The translations under genes were made by a program, and so were the position numbers. 36,152 nt of DNA from Ophiosphaerella korrae. Taxonomy: Eukaryota; Ascomycota; Dothideomycetes; Pleosporales; Phaeosphaeriaceae. The stretch lies in assembly GCA_028456385.1 (NCBI GenBank), contig JALNQF010000391.1, positions 1 to 36,152 of the forward strand, given 5' to 3'. The first letter of the stretch is position 1. Every line of letters starts with the position of its first letter. Shown one piece after another: positions 11,691-22,450 of this stretch. The notes under the pieces are model-generated. The model ran no database searches and had not been told where the DNA came from. It saw only the letters and a program-made list of their open reading frames with translations.

Positions 11691-14600
11691 CCTAGCTTTA
11701 TTATTAGCTCTAGGATAGTAAGGCGTAGATTAATTAATATCTTACTAGGTATATAGCGTATATATAGCGTAGCTTTAAGCTTAGAGCTAGAAATAAAACT
11801 TTAAGTTATTCTAGACCTTTAAGTAGACGTTAGTCTTATTAGTTAGTAGACTATAGTAGAAATAGGACTAAAACTAATCTAAGACGCTAAGCTCTCTAGA
11901 CTAAGCTAGATAGGGGCGTAAAAGTAGAATACTTATACTACTTATAAGCTTTAGGTGCGCCTTACTAATAATAATAAAGTAATACGTAGGTCTAAGATTA
12001 TAGTATATAGAGTAGATAAAGAGAGAGTAGTACTCCTTCTTAGAAATCTTTTTCTTAAACAAAAAGAGATATAACTTAACTATAGATCGCAAATATAGCG
12101 TTAGAGATATACCTTTATTACCTAAGTATAGTTGTGTATAACTAAAGAATTTACAAAGGCCCTAAGAGAAATATAGGTAGAACTATACCTACTAAGAGTA
12201 CTTAAAACTAATATAATTAACTTAGAATATAATACGTATATCTACGCTATACCTATAGCGTAATAGTTACGTATTCTAGACGCTTTATTAGAATACTATA
12301 ACGTATTTAATAACGTCGCTATATAGATACTACCTTACCTAAAGAACTCTAATTACGTAATCCTATTAATAGAGAGAAAAGAACTTCTCTATAGGCTACT
12401 CTATAATCTCTCTATATATAAGCTTAAAGTACTCTATATATATATAGAGGATACGCTCTATAAGAGCTAGATACGTTATAGTAATAGTCTAGTAGGGGTA
12501 CCTATCCTTTTTATCCTAAAGAAAGATAGAGCCCTACGCCTCTATATTAACTACTATAGCCTAAACTTAGTTATAGTAAAAGATTAGTGCCTACTCCTAC
12601 TAATTAGGGAGACGCTAGACTACTTATTAGGCGTATAATACTATACTACCTTAGATCTTAAGGATACCTACTATAGGATTAGAATTAAATTAGGAGATAA
12701 GTAAAAAACTACTTTCTATACTTACTATAGGTATTTTAAATACCTAGTAATACTTTTTAGGCTAACTAATACTCTTACTAGTTTTTAAGTATATATTAAC
12801 AAGGCGCTTAGTAGACTCCTAGATTATATCTATATAGTATACCTTAATAATATACTTATATATACCTATAGTAATAACGTTACGCTATACTAGCGCGCTA
12901 TCTACTCTATACTTATAGTACTAAGAAGAGTAGAACTCTTTGTAAACCTAAAGAAGTATACCTTTATATCTAATAAAGTGTATTTTCTAGGCTTTATTGT
13001 TATAAGGCGTAGTATCTACGCTAAACCTAAGCGTATTAAGACTATTACGTAATAGCTAGAGCCTATAAGTATTAAGGAACTATAGTTATTTCTAGGTTTT
13101 ACAAACTTCTACTAAAGATTTATTAAGGGGTATACTTATAAAATAGCCTTCTTTATAGACTTATTAAAAAGGAAGTAAGAATTCTATTAGCTTAGTATAG
13201 TATAAAAAGCTTTTAAATAACTTAAAGTATACTTTATAAGTACGCCTATCTTACGCTACTATAACTTAGCGCTACCTATTTACTTAGAGATAGATATGTT
13301 AACTTTTACAATCTCTAGGATCTTGTCCTAGCTCTACCTAAATAGGAAATAGTATCTAGTTACCTTTACTTCTAGAAAACTATAAGAAGTAGAATTAAAC
13401 TATAAAATATATAATACTAAACTTCTTACTATTATTTATAGTTTTAAATAGTAGAGATACTACTTTAAAAGTACGTAGTATATAATTTAAGTACTTATAG
13501 ATTATAACAACCTACGCTTAATATATACTATATATAAGCTAAACTTACGCTAAGCACGCTAAGCTATATACTTAAGAGCTTTTAATTTTAAAGTAAAATA
13601 CTAGGCTAATAGGCTAAATACTATAGATAGCCCTTTAAGGAGATACAACTATAAGTAAGAGAACTTATTACTAGTACGCTTATTACTTACCTTCTAAGAG
13701 AAATTACAACTAGCGAGCTTAGTAGCTAGAGTAGAAATAACTAGTAGAGTAAGAAGATCTACAACTAAGCTAAGCTTAGAAAGCGTATACAAGACGTATA
13801 GTACTAGAGACTATAGCGCTAAAAGGGCTCCTACTACTAGCGCTATAAAATATATACTATACGTGCTATACTTAATAGCTAGAGAGTTAGTTAGTAGTAA
13901 ACCTATATTAGTAGAGTCTAAAGCCTTTCTAATAACTTTATATAGACTATAGTAAAGGGATACCTTTATATAAGTATAAGTAGAGAGTTTAATAAAAGTT
14001 AAAAGTACTTAATATAGTAGTAGAGCGTAAGTATAGCGCTTAGATAATAAAGAAGTCTTAAGATATAAAGGTAGAGTGTACGTTCTAGAAGAATCTACTA
14101 TTAGGCAAGAGATTCTACTCTAGTATTATAACTTATATATAGCTAGCTACTTTAGCGTACGTAGAACGCTTAAGCTAATTATAAGATACTATTACTAGCT
14201 ATTAATAGAGTAAGACGTTTAGGAATACGTAAAGACTTATATAATATACTAGCAAAGTAAAGCACTAAGGTATAAGTAGTATAGAGAATTGTCTCTTTTA
14301 CTAATCCTAAGTAATATCTTTAAAGAAGTCTCTCTAGACTTTATTATAAGCCTCCTACTTTTAAAGAATAGCTTAGAGTGCGTATATAATATAATACTAG
14401 TAATAGTAGACTACTTATCTAAGATAGCTATCTATATCTTAGTACTTAAAAAGTAAGACGCGTAATAGATTATAGAAGTATACTTTAATAATATCATTCT
14501 AAACTATAAGATATAGAAAGGTATTGTATTAGACTAAGAGTTAATCTTTACCTTAAAATTTTAGGTAGAAATATACTACTAACTATAGGTAAAGTGTAGG

Positions 14601-15395
14601 CTTAGTATAGCTTTCTACTTATAGACTAATAAGTAAACTAAATAATAAAATTAGACTCTAGAATAGTATTTAAGAATCTTTATAATAGAGAATTAAGATA
14701 ATTAGGTTACTTTACTAAAAATAGCACAATTTATATATAATAACTTAATTTATAAAGAAATAAAGATAATACCTTTTTACGCTATACTAAGTAAACACCT
14801 AATCTTTATATACCTACCTAAAGATAGTAGGCTAAAAAGAGAGGTACTAAACGCTATTTAAAGAGTAAAGCGTATATATAGTATATAAGTAACGCTTATA
14901 GAGTCTCTATAGAAAGTATAAGTATATTAAGCGTAGTACTATAATAGTAAATACAAACTAGAAGTCTTTAGAAAAAGAGAGCTAGTTCTACTAAGTATAA
15001 AGAACTTAAGCTTTACTTACTAACTATACAAGAAGCTATTAGATAAGTTTATTAGACTATTTCAAGTACAAAACGTAGTAAGAACGTAGGTATACTACTT
15101 ACTCCTACTACTTTACTATCGCATTTACAACGTATTTTATATTTCTCTCCTTAAGAGATAGAAACCTTAATTAGGTATAAAAGATAATACCTAGCTACTT
15201 AAGGTAATAGAGGAAGAAGAAGAAGTATAAGAAGTTAAAAGAATCCTAAAGAAACGTAAAAGAAAAGGATAGCTAGAGTACCTCTTTAGATAGAAGAGAT
15301 ACAATAAATCCTAGGATATATAGACTCCTACTATAGATTTTAAAGATATAGACAAACTACTTAAAGAGTTTAATTTAGCTTAAAGCGCTTTATAA
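11690..15395 (+). pseudogene. GypA pol remnant (protease, RT, RNase H, integrase, chromodomain)
   Basis: Protease: VDVSLIS near 11828-11848 follows a damaged active-site region. RT: KKDRALRLYINYYSLNLV near 12520-12573, then DLKDTYYRIRIKLGDK near 12655-12702, and the catalytic motif VYLNNILIYTYS near 12838-12873, with both catalytic Asp now Asn. A palm/connection segment reads YFLGFIVIRRS near 12980-13015. RNase H: RKL*EVELNYKIYNTKLL near 13375-13430. Integrase core: VIVDYLSKIAIYI near 14400-14440 and KGIVLD*ELIFTLKF near 14518-14562. C-terminal chromodomain at about 15215-15385: EVKRILKKRKRKG*LEYLF, then TPTIDFKDIDKLLKEFNL. The chromodomain marks this as a chromovirus, a group whose integrase is thought to favour methylated histone H3. 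Broken at many Gln/Trp codons. Confidence 0.88.
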
Positions 15396-15622
15396 TTAAA
15401 ACAAACGTAAAAAGCGTAATTTATATACTTAAAACGTACTTATAGAGTAAATTACGTAATCTAACTTTTAGCTTTATAGCTAGGTATCTATATATATAAA
15501 AAATAAATAATTACACTATAAACTATTTCTTCTCTACTTATTAGATAAGCCTAAACTATTTTCTACTTATATCCTACCTACTTTTTAAAAGTAGAACGTC
15601 TTAACCCTCTTCTTCTTTTTCT

Positions 15623-15654
<32 letters not shown>

Positions 15655-16724
15655 TACTTCTTCTTCCTTACTACTATCCTTATTATTATCTTCTTTATTA
15701 TTAACTTATTTTATAGAAAGGTAGCTATAGTAAGCCTAAAAAGTAGTTAGTATACGCTATATAAGCGTAGTATAAGTAAATATATAATATAGTAAAGGTA
15801 GCCTAAAATCTCTATTAATACTCTAACTAATCCCTACTACTAGGCTATAAGGCTACGCTACTTAGTTAAAATAAGCTCTAAAAACTAAGGTATAGTTATA
15901 GGTATTTAAGTAAGTACTCTTAAGAGAGCACTACTATAAGTAGTAAGGCGCCTATAGTTTAATAGCTCTAAGTTAAAGGTGTACTAGGTATAAGTAAGTA
16001 TAACGCTAGTATAGCGTACCTCTAAGTTAGTCTTAAGAGTAGTAGTATTAGATATAGTAGTATTATACGTATTATAAAGCTTATAAAGATAGTTAACGTA
16101 CTTATTAAGTATAGGAGGCACTTGTTTATATTAGTTAAAGCGTATATAAAGAGTACGTCTCTAAAATAGTTACTAAGGCGTAGCTACTACAATTACTAAT
16201 AGAATAATACTAGTAACAACGCTCTTCTAGCTTATTATATATCTCCTCTTAGTTAATAATACTTTAAGCGTAGTGTAAGTAAGTAGTATATAAAGCGTTA
16301 TAATTAGCGTACTTAGTATCTATACTCTACTTAAAAGGTAAGGCTTAATAAACGTTACTCTTCTTAATAAATTTTAGGCGAGGATAATAGACTATAGTAA
16401 TAATTACTAAACGTATACTACGTATATATTAAATATACGCTATAGTAGATAAGAGGATAAGTAAAACAATTATAAAAAGAAAAATATTTTTTATATAAGC
16501 TCTACTAAGAGTAAACGCAATTACGTAAGTAATAATCTTTTACTTATTATTAAAATACAAATAGAATATTATATACAAGTATAATAATAACAACACGCCT
16601 AATACGTAGGTATAGCGCGTAAGGTACGTAGACACTCTTTTCTCCTTTTTCTTAAAGGTTTAGGGTTTTTATTAAGGTCGCACTTTAAAATACTAGTAAA
16701 GATACTAGCTAGAGAGAGAGGCTC
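15396..16724 (-). pseudogene. Possible antisense ORF remnant between GypA pol and 3' LTR
   Basis: About 1.3 kb separates the chromodomain from the 3' LTR, longer than an ordinary 3' untranslated region. On the minus strand one frame from roughly 16290 to 15700 is broken only by TAG/TAA, the RIP products of Gln and Trp codons. It holds a stop-free run of about 75 codons near 16140-15910, including YKQVPPILNKYVNYLYKLYN. It ends in a Lys/Arg-rich run over the CTT tract, or a Glu-rich run in another frame. I recognise no family. It could be an additional element gene or captured host sequence. In sequence this AT-rich, a 75-codon open run is suggestive, not proof. Confidence 0.35.
15604..15695. 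repeat. CTT-rich pyrimidine tract
   Basis: About 90 bp of CTT/TTC repeats with occasional ACC and CTA interruptions, with almost no purine on the plus strand except scattered A. It is an impure microsatellite inside GypA, in the region between pol and the 3' LTR. It is not next to the LTR, so it is not the polypurine tract, and it is on the wrong strand for that role. Confidence 0.85.
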
Positions 16725-17005
16725 TATAATAAAGGTTCTCTAAATATTTAAGACTCTTGTAAACTCTAGTACGAGTTAAGGGAGTAAGGCTAATATACTA
16801 AAGATTATAATATTATATAAGTTATAGTCTAAAGTAAAGCTAATACGCTATATAGGTGTATAAAAGGCTCGATACTTATAAAGAGAGTAAAGTAAGTATT
16901 ATTCTCTCTTAGATACTAGGAGTACTATCGAATATTATCTATTATCCCTTTACTATCTCCTATAGCCTACAGTAAGTACTATTGTCTTCTAGCTACCTCT
17001 TAATA
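16725..17005 (+). repeat. GypA 3' LTR, 281 bp
   Basis: Begins TATAATAAAGGTTC (TG mutated to TA) right after the polypurine tract at 16711-16721 and ends CCTCTTAATA, followed by ATAGT. It aligns over its whole length with 10304-10584 with no net length change. Confidence 0.92.
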
Positions 17006-17967
17006 ATAGTAGGTTAAACTAGAGTCTAGGATAAAGGAATTCTAGAGAGAGTAGGTATTATAGGTATTCCTTATAGTTTTAGTAACGAAAGTACTCTTAA
17101 TACTTAATATTTACTAGCCTTCTAGTTAATCTTCTTTATAGATTTTAGTAATCTAAAGTAACTTAGCGTATAGTTCTATTTAAGGCTTTATTTATTACTT
17201 TAACTATCTTCTTATTAGTCTTTATAAGGTTATATTGTACTTACGTTTATAATTAATAAGCTCTTTTAGAGTCTTACTTAGAGTCTACTAATCTAGTACT
17301 TTATTAGAATTAATATAGTAGTAATTACTAAGTTTATAAGGTCTTTTATAAGCTAGGTATTATTTACTTATAGCTTTTTAACTTGTTATTTAGTTAACGT
17401 TAGTATTACTACTACGTATACGTTAATTACAAGGTCTACCCTATTTATTAAGTAGCGCGCTATCTATAAGAGAGGCGTCCCTAGTCTTACTTTAAGTAGT
17501 ATTACTACTAGTAGTATAAAGTAAAGTATTATCTACTATAAAAGTAGCTTTGCGCCTCCTTATATTTAGGAGATAGTATACTATTATATACTTATAGTAG
17601 CGTTTTATTATCTCTTTCTAGTTTATACTAGGTAATAGACTTCTATTATCTTAAAAGGTTATTAACTAAATTAGTACTACGTGTTTAATAGCTACTAAAA
17701 AGTCTTAAGTAATTATATTAATTTATAGTAACTCTACTACTTAATACGTTTTAGCCTTAGTAGTAGCGTAGTTATACTTAGCTATCTATATATCCTAATT
17801 TACTAGGCTTCTTATAGGCTTAAGTAATTTAAGGTATCTATTATATATACGCTCTTACTTAATACGCTTATCTACGCTAATAGTTTACTTTAGGTTTAAT
17901 AGCTACTAATATAGAGATTAGTTTAGTAGGTAGTACGTACGTAGTAGATATTGTAAGACTAAGGATT
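17006..17967 (-). pseudogene. Copia gag-like remnant (minus strand), between GypA and TRIM
   Basis: One minus frame across this stretch is broken almost only by TAG/TAA. It reads, among others, IAKYNYATTKAKTY near 17770-17730, DFLVAIKHVV near 17695-17665, and RRRKATFIVDNTLLYTTSSN near 17570-17510. The composition and the IAKY..DFL.AIKHV pattern resemble gag proteins of fungal Ty1/copia elements as I remember them; this is a weak family match. It was continuous with 18734 onward before TRIM arrived (GGATT at 17963-17967 and 18729-18733) and with 10303 before GypA arrived. It reads in the same direction as the copia LTR at 19468-20030, as a 5' half should. Confidence 0.45.
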
Positions 17968-18232
17968 TGTAAGAGGTCTAGGGTAGGGAGCTATTAAGGT
18001 ACGCTTAGCGCTGTCGACGAGCTCTACTAGGCTAAGTAACTAGCGCGTGCTAGCTCTATCGGCTAGTATATTCCCCTGTATACAACTTAGTACAACCCTA
18101 AGCAAGTTCTAAGCGAGTGCGAAGAACTTCAAGCGATAATAACTAGTATATATATTGTATACTACTACAATAGCTTAACTAGCTATTAGCTCCTTTTTAT
18201 TAGGATTAGCTTAGTAGTATACCGTCCTTATA
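17968..18232 (+). repeat. TRIM 5' LTR, 265 bp
   Basis: Starts TGTAAGAGGTCTAGGG and ends ACCGTCCTTATA. It contains the well preserved GC-rich stretch GCGCTGTCGACGAGCTC. It aligns gap-free with 18464-18728 and, reversed, with 26236-26500. Confidence 0.93.
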
Positions 18233-18463
18233 TAATAGCTAGTTGCCTAAGAGTTATTAGTTCGAACCTAGGTCTTAACCTAAAAGCCTAACATTGTTAC
18301 TAAATTGTTTTAGGACGAATATACTATATATTTTATAGTACTAAAGTTGCTTTAGGGAAATAATTGTATCTAGTTTAGTTTGAATTATCTTATACCCTTA
18401 ATAATAGCTAGTGTTATATGTTTTAAACTACTAAAGGCAGCTTAGTCTTAGAGGAAGGAGACG
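18233..18463 (+). other. TRIM internal region, 231 bp, non-coding
   Basis: No meaningful open frame. GTTCGAACC at 18260-18268 matches the RNA polymerase III B-box consensus and the T-loop of tRNAs, with short pairing arms (TTAG/CTAG) around it. It lies about 28 bp after the LTR, too far in to be the usual primer-binding site position of this motif. It may be a displaced primer site, a tRNA scrap, or chance. The right end is the polypurine tract. Confidence 0.7.
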
Positions 18464-18728
18464 TGTAAGGGGTCTAGGGCAAGGAGCTATTAGGGTACGC
18501 TTAGCGCTGTCGACGAGCTCTACTAGGCTAAGTAACTAGCGCGTGCTAGCTCTATTAGCTAGTATATTCCCCTATATATAACTTAGTACAACTCTAAGCA
18601 AGTTCTAAGCGAGTGCAAAGAACTTTAAGTAATAATAACTAGTATATATATTGTATACTACTATAATAGCTTAACTAGCTATTAGCCCCTTTTTGTTAGG
18701 ATTAGCTTAGTAGTATACTGTCCTTATA
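18464..18728 (+). repeat. TRIM 3' LTR, 265 bp
   Basis: Starts TGTAAGGGGTCTAGGG and ends ACTGTCCTTATA, followed by GGATT. Same length as the 5' LTR. Confidence 0.93.
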
Positions 18729-19467
18729 GGATTAGATAAATATTATAATATACTAGAGACTTAACTACTCTTTTTTGTACTTATATTAGTTACTATAGTA
18801 TTACTTAGCTAATATTTTATAGTATTTAAGGTTTTCTTTAAAAGCTTTATAACTAGTAGCTAAGAGTTTAAACTACTATATAGGAGTCTTAACACCTAAT
18901 ACTAGAGTATAGTTAGCTATTACTAGAGCTCTAATTAGTTCTAGTCTCTAAATTAGCTAGGTAGAGGATTTTAAGTTAATCTTATCTTAAATATTATATA
19001 CTACGTATCTAGATTGTAGTTAAATTATCTATATAGTGTAATCTTTATTCGTCTTTAACGTTATAGTTAGATTATATTAGGTTATACTAGCTATCTTGTT
19101 TTAGCTTTAAGTTATAAGAGAGTAAGAGATTATTACTTTTTAGAGTACGCTTTAGTTAAAGCTAAGTATAGTACTTAGCTTAATTTAAGAGTTATTAGAG
19201 GGCTACTAGAGAGTAAGAGATTTACGCTCTTTTTAAAGATACTTTTAGTACTACTAAAAAGTAGGAGAATAGTACTTTTTACTAATACGCGTAGGGCTAC
19301 TAGAGGGTAGGAGATTAGTACTTTTTGCTAATACTCTTTATAGTGCTTAGCTTAATACTTAGCTTAATACTTAAGTTAATACCTAAGTTAATACTTAAGT
19401 TAATACTTAAGTTAATATAAGTAGATACTAGTTTACTTAACTTAGTTAAGGTAGTAAGACTCTTAAT
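18729..19467 (-). mobile_element. Copia body, 5' part (minus strand), gag N-terminal side
   Basis: 739 bp between TRIM and the copia LTR. If the LTR at 19468-20030 is the 5' LTR of a minus-strand copia, this is its leader and start of gag. Minus-frame stretches such as KILYLANLETRTN near 18965-18930 are open but not diagnostic. The part nearest the LTR holds a 12-bp minisatellite (19346-19417). Around 19110-19330 there are diverged direct repeats sharing GAGAGTAAGAGATT and TAGTACTTTTT. I see no clear primer-binding site next to the LTR. Confidence 0.45.
19346..19417. repeat. 12-bp minisatellite, six units
   Basis: Unit CTTAAGTTAATA, six copies in register: the first two read CTTAGCTTAATA, the fourth CCTAAGTTAATA. 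It contains CTTAAG, a palindrome, in each later unit. It lies within the copia body near its LTR. Confidence 0.9.
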
Positions 19468-20030
19468 TATTAGATTTAAAAGAAGTTATAGTAGTTTAAT
19501 AAAAAGGCTTTTTTATAATAGCTATATAAAGGCCTTATTAGAGAGGGATACTAAGGCTTTTAGAAAAGCCCTTTTTTAGATTAATTACCTATAACTTAAT
19601 AGTACTAGGTATAAACTAAGTAGATTAATTCTACTATCTATCTCTAGCCCTACGCTCTATCTATATATCTACGATATAGTAGTCTTAGCTAGGTCTCTTA
19701 AGATAGTAGCGAGCTAGATCCTTAACACCCCTTCTATTAAGGTACTAGTTTCTTTATTATATTAGTTATATTAACGTAGTCTATCTCTTTGTATATAAGA
19801 TTCTTTATTTAATTCCTTTGTTTATAAAGGTTAAGGCTGTAATCCTTTTAGCTATAGTAGAGATAGTAGCTTAGTAATTATTACGCCTATACGCTAAGCT
19901 AATTAGATTGTAGTACTAGCTTAAGTAAGCTAATTAATAGATTCTAGGTACACCTAGAATCTATTACACCTCTCTACGCATATACTATCGAGTATCTAAT
20001 TACGTATCTAATTATATAACTTATCTAATA
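19468..20030 (-). repeat. Copia LTR, inverted orientation, 563 bp
   Basis: Reverse-complement match to the copia LTRs at 9541-10090 and 27422-27971, from TATTAGATTT at 19468 to CTTATCTAATA at 20030. The extra 13 bp come from a local duplication (TATCTAAT and TACGTATCTAAT near 19993-20014). Flanks differ (TTAAT left, AAAGG right), so it is not a solo LTR with its own duplication. I infer it is the 5' LTR of a minus-strand copia whose body lies to the left. Then AAAGG (20031-20035) is one half of the target duplication in GypB copy D. Confidence 0.88.
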
Positions 20031-20758
20031 AAAGGATAACTATAGGAAGAAATATAGGAACTAGAAAATAACCTTAACTACTCTAAGAAACTAGAGGAGT
20101 TCTAAAGTTAAAACCCCCTAGGCTACCTTATAGTAAATTAAGAAAATTAATACTACTACTACTAGATAGAGAGGCGATAGGAGCGTTTAATATAATAGGA
20201 GCTAGAGTAGCCTCTACTATATTATCTAGATCTAACTTAGCCTCTAAGGTACAAGACTATTTAGATAATTTAGCGTTATTATAAGCCTTTAACTTATAAA
20301 GACGCTTAATATAAGAATAAAGCTTTACTAGCTTATAAAGAGGTAACTTACGTTTAGCCTTAGCTATAGTAAGCTATAATAATAATTTCTCTTAAGCTCT
20401 ATTAATAGCTTACTCTATATAACTTAGTAGAAGGAGACTATATAGAAATTAAATACTTACACTCTATAGGAGAAATACTAGAAGAAATATAGTTATACTA
20501 AATATTAGTAAGAATATATTTATTATAATAATTACTATCCTTTAAAGATATAAGATATAAGAGACCTAGTAACTTATAATAATAATAAGGAAATATCTTA
20601 ACTTTATTACAAACAATATAAGCTATAAAGAGAAATTTATTACGCTAAGAACAAGATAGTATAGGGAGTAATAAAGAACTAGAAATTAACAAAAAAATAG
20701 GATAAATAACTTAAGCCTAAGGACAAGAAAATAGAAGCCTACTTAAAGGGAGGGATAG
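20031..20758 (+). pseudogene. GypB copy D: C-terminal end of pol (chromodomain end and tail)
   Basis: Plus-strand homologue of the minus-strand stretches 26120-25392 and 29520-28762. It starts inside the chromodomain: ELENNLNYSKKLEEF near 20068-20112 matches the end of a chromodomain helix. The rest is the C-terminal extension, which ends at a polypurine tract, AAAGGGAGGGATAG (20745-20758), directly before the LTR. The left part of copy D was displaced by the copia insertion at 20030. Heavily mutated; many TAA/TAG. Confidence 0.8.
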
Positions 20759-21219
20759 TATTATAGATATAATAAGAGAAATCGAGATAGAGCTAATTAA
20801 CCCTAACTTAGACGCTAATACAATATAGGAAGAGTAGAGTAATAACTTATAAGATAATAAGCTTAATTAGGAAGCTAATTATAATCTAGATAAGTAATAA
20901 ATTTATAAATTTATAATCTTAGTAAATATAAAGTTACAAAGTAGGATATATAATAAATTTGTAAATTTATAATCTTAGTAAATATAAAGTTGTAAAGTAC
21001 TAAGAAGATACTAAATATATAGTTAGTAGTAATGTATATTATTAGGATAGTATTAGTAATTTAATTATTAACTACAAGCGACAATACTTAGATATTATAA
21101 AATATCTTTTATTATTTATAGCTTATTATAGATTATAACACGTACTTTTATTATTACTTCTTAATCTACTAATAACGTATAATAGTTACTTGTAGTTAAT
21201 AATAGGTAGACCTATTACA
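20759..21219 (+). repeat. GypB copy D 3' LTR, 461 bp
   Basis: Starts TATTATAGATATAATAAGAG (TG mutated to TA) after the polypurine tract and ends CCTATTACA. The sequence that follows is the middle of gag, not a leader, so copy D is inserted in gag of copy A, and ACAAA (21220-21224) should be half of its target duplication. It holds two tandem units of about 54 bp (near 20886-20998) with AATTTATAATCTTAGTAAAT. Confidence 0.85.
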
Positions 21220-22450
21220 ACAAAGAACTACAAGATTACGTTAATTAAAATAAAGCCTAAATTAAAGCTATTATAAAAGGATAGAATATAATAGAATAAA
21301 TTACCTATAGGCTAGAAATAAGTATAATAAAGAAGCTACCTAAGATACCTATACTTAAGAAGTTTAATAAAATAAGGGAAAAATTAAAACTATTTATAGT
21401 ATTAGTATAACTTTAGATTAACGTATAAGTACTACACGTTAATATAGAAGAGAAAAAGATAATATATATTAGAATACACCTTAAGGAAGACGTAATAAGA
21501 TAGTTTAAACCTTACTAGATAGACTATATAATATATACTCTAGGAACGTAGAAAGATAAAATAAGAGCTATCTTTAGAAGTTATAAATACTTTACAAAAT
21601 AAATAAGAGTAGCGTTTAAAGATATAGATATTACCTAATAAGCTAAAAAAAGACTTAAAAAACTTATATAATACAAAAGTATTTCTAAATATATATTATA
21701 GTTTAAATAACTATTATAGAATATAGAATATAATAAACTATCTCTAATATTATAATTTAAACAAAGACTAAACTTAAAAATACAATACAAGATAATTTAT
21801 ATAGAAAAACTAAGAATACTAGAATCTTTAAAGTAATAGATAATATAAATTAATAATAATTTCTAAGAATAGAAGAAAAATAAGTATAAGGGACCTACCT
21901 AGAACTATAATAAGAGAGACCTTATAATCCTTAATACTAATAAAGATAGAAAGAAAAAGAAGAATAAAGACTTTATATACTTTAACTATAGTAAGAAAAG
22001 CTACTACGTAAAAGATTATTTTATAAAATAGAAAAAGAAGATAGTATACTATAAATATAAGAAGCTAGGACACTTTATAAAAGACTATAGAAGTAAAGAC
22101 TCTAAGAAAGATAAAGAAGCCTAGTTAAAAATAACTAAAAATAAGAAGGAAGTACCTAAAGTATAAGCTAAACCTTAGGAGAAAGTAGCTAGGAGTAAAG
22201 AAATATAGCACGTAATACTTAATTAAACCTTTTATTATAATAATAACTACTATATATAGCTTTCTAGTAAGTAAGGAGTAATATAGTTTCTAAAGAAAAA
22301 TAGAGTAGTAGTAATAAAAGAAAGAATAAAATTATAGCTAAAAGAGATAGCCTATATAATAGACTTACTAATAGAAGATTTAGAAGTAGAAGAACCTTAG
22401 ACCCTATTAATCTAGGCTAAAGGACTAGCACTAGATAAAGAGACTACTAT
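21220..22450 (+). pseudogene. GypB copy A: gag remnant, main part
   Basis: Plus-strand gag, cut on the left by copy D. Capsid part: IPILKKFNKIREKLKLFIVL near 21337-21400, EEKKIIYIRIHLKEDVIR near 21450-21505, and IFRSYKYFTK near 21570-21600. Two zinc knuckles follow in tandem: YFNYSKKSYYVKDY near 21979-22020 and YKYKKLGHFIKDY near 22050-22090, where all Cys have become Tyr or Ser but the second His is kept. The gag/pol linker follows, with ALDKETTI near 22430-22450. A solo LTR interrupts it at 22450, and it resumes at 22913 in the same reading. Everything else in the window appears to be nested in or beside this gag. Confidence 0.85.

Larger units (their letters stand above)
10304..17005 (+). 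mobile_element. GypA: complete Ty3/gypsy chromovirus, 6702 bp, TSD ATAGT
   Basis: The two LTRs, 10304-10584 and 16725-17005, are both 281 bp and align throughout. The element is bracketed by ATAGT (10299-10303 and 17006-17010), which proves a single integration. Order inside: gag with a CCHC-like knuckle, protease, RT, RNase H, integrase, chromodomain, then about 1.3 kb before the 3' LTR. A polypurine tract (AGAGAGAGAGG) at 16711-16721 just precedes the 3' LTR and fixes the orientation. RIP is heavy on both strands. It sits in the minus-strand copia body. Confidence 0.93.
17968..18728 (+). mobile_element. TRIM: 761-bp miniature LTR retrotransposon, TSD GGATT
   Basis: Two direct LTRs of exactly 265 bp (17968-18232 and 18464-18728) enclose only 231 bp. 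GGATT stands on both sides (17963-17967, 18729-18733). Termini are TGTAAG...CTTATA (CA mutated). A polypurine tract, AGAGGAAGGAG (18450-18460), is just before the 3' LTR and gives the orientation. The interior has no coding capacity, so the element must have been moved by proteins from another LTR element. I count about 16 differences between the LTRs, all transitions. This fits the class called terminal-repeat retrotransposons in miniature. RIP damage is much lighter than in the surrounding copia. Confidence 0.93.

Noticed and set aside
11901..12092. 63-codon open frame on the minus strand
   Set aside because: It is antisense to the GypA protease region; the composition is random Leu/Ile/Tyr/Ser and there is no context for a gene.
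15604..15695. Polypurine tract or host promoter pyrimidine tract
   Set aside because: It is over 1 kb from the 3' LTR, and the real purine tract is at 16711-16721. No host gene is next to it.
18260..18290. tRNA gene or fragment
   Set aside because: Only a T-arm-like motif is seen; no acceptor, D-arm or anticodon arm can be folded around it.
17006..19467. LINE (Tad-like) or DNA transposon body
   Set aside because: No endonuclease, RT or transposase motif was found, and no terminal inverted repeats. The direction and the neighbouring copia LTR fit a copia 5' half better, though weakly.
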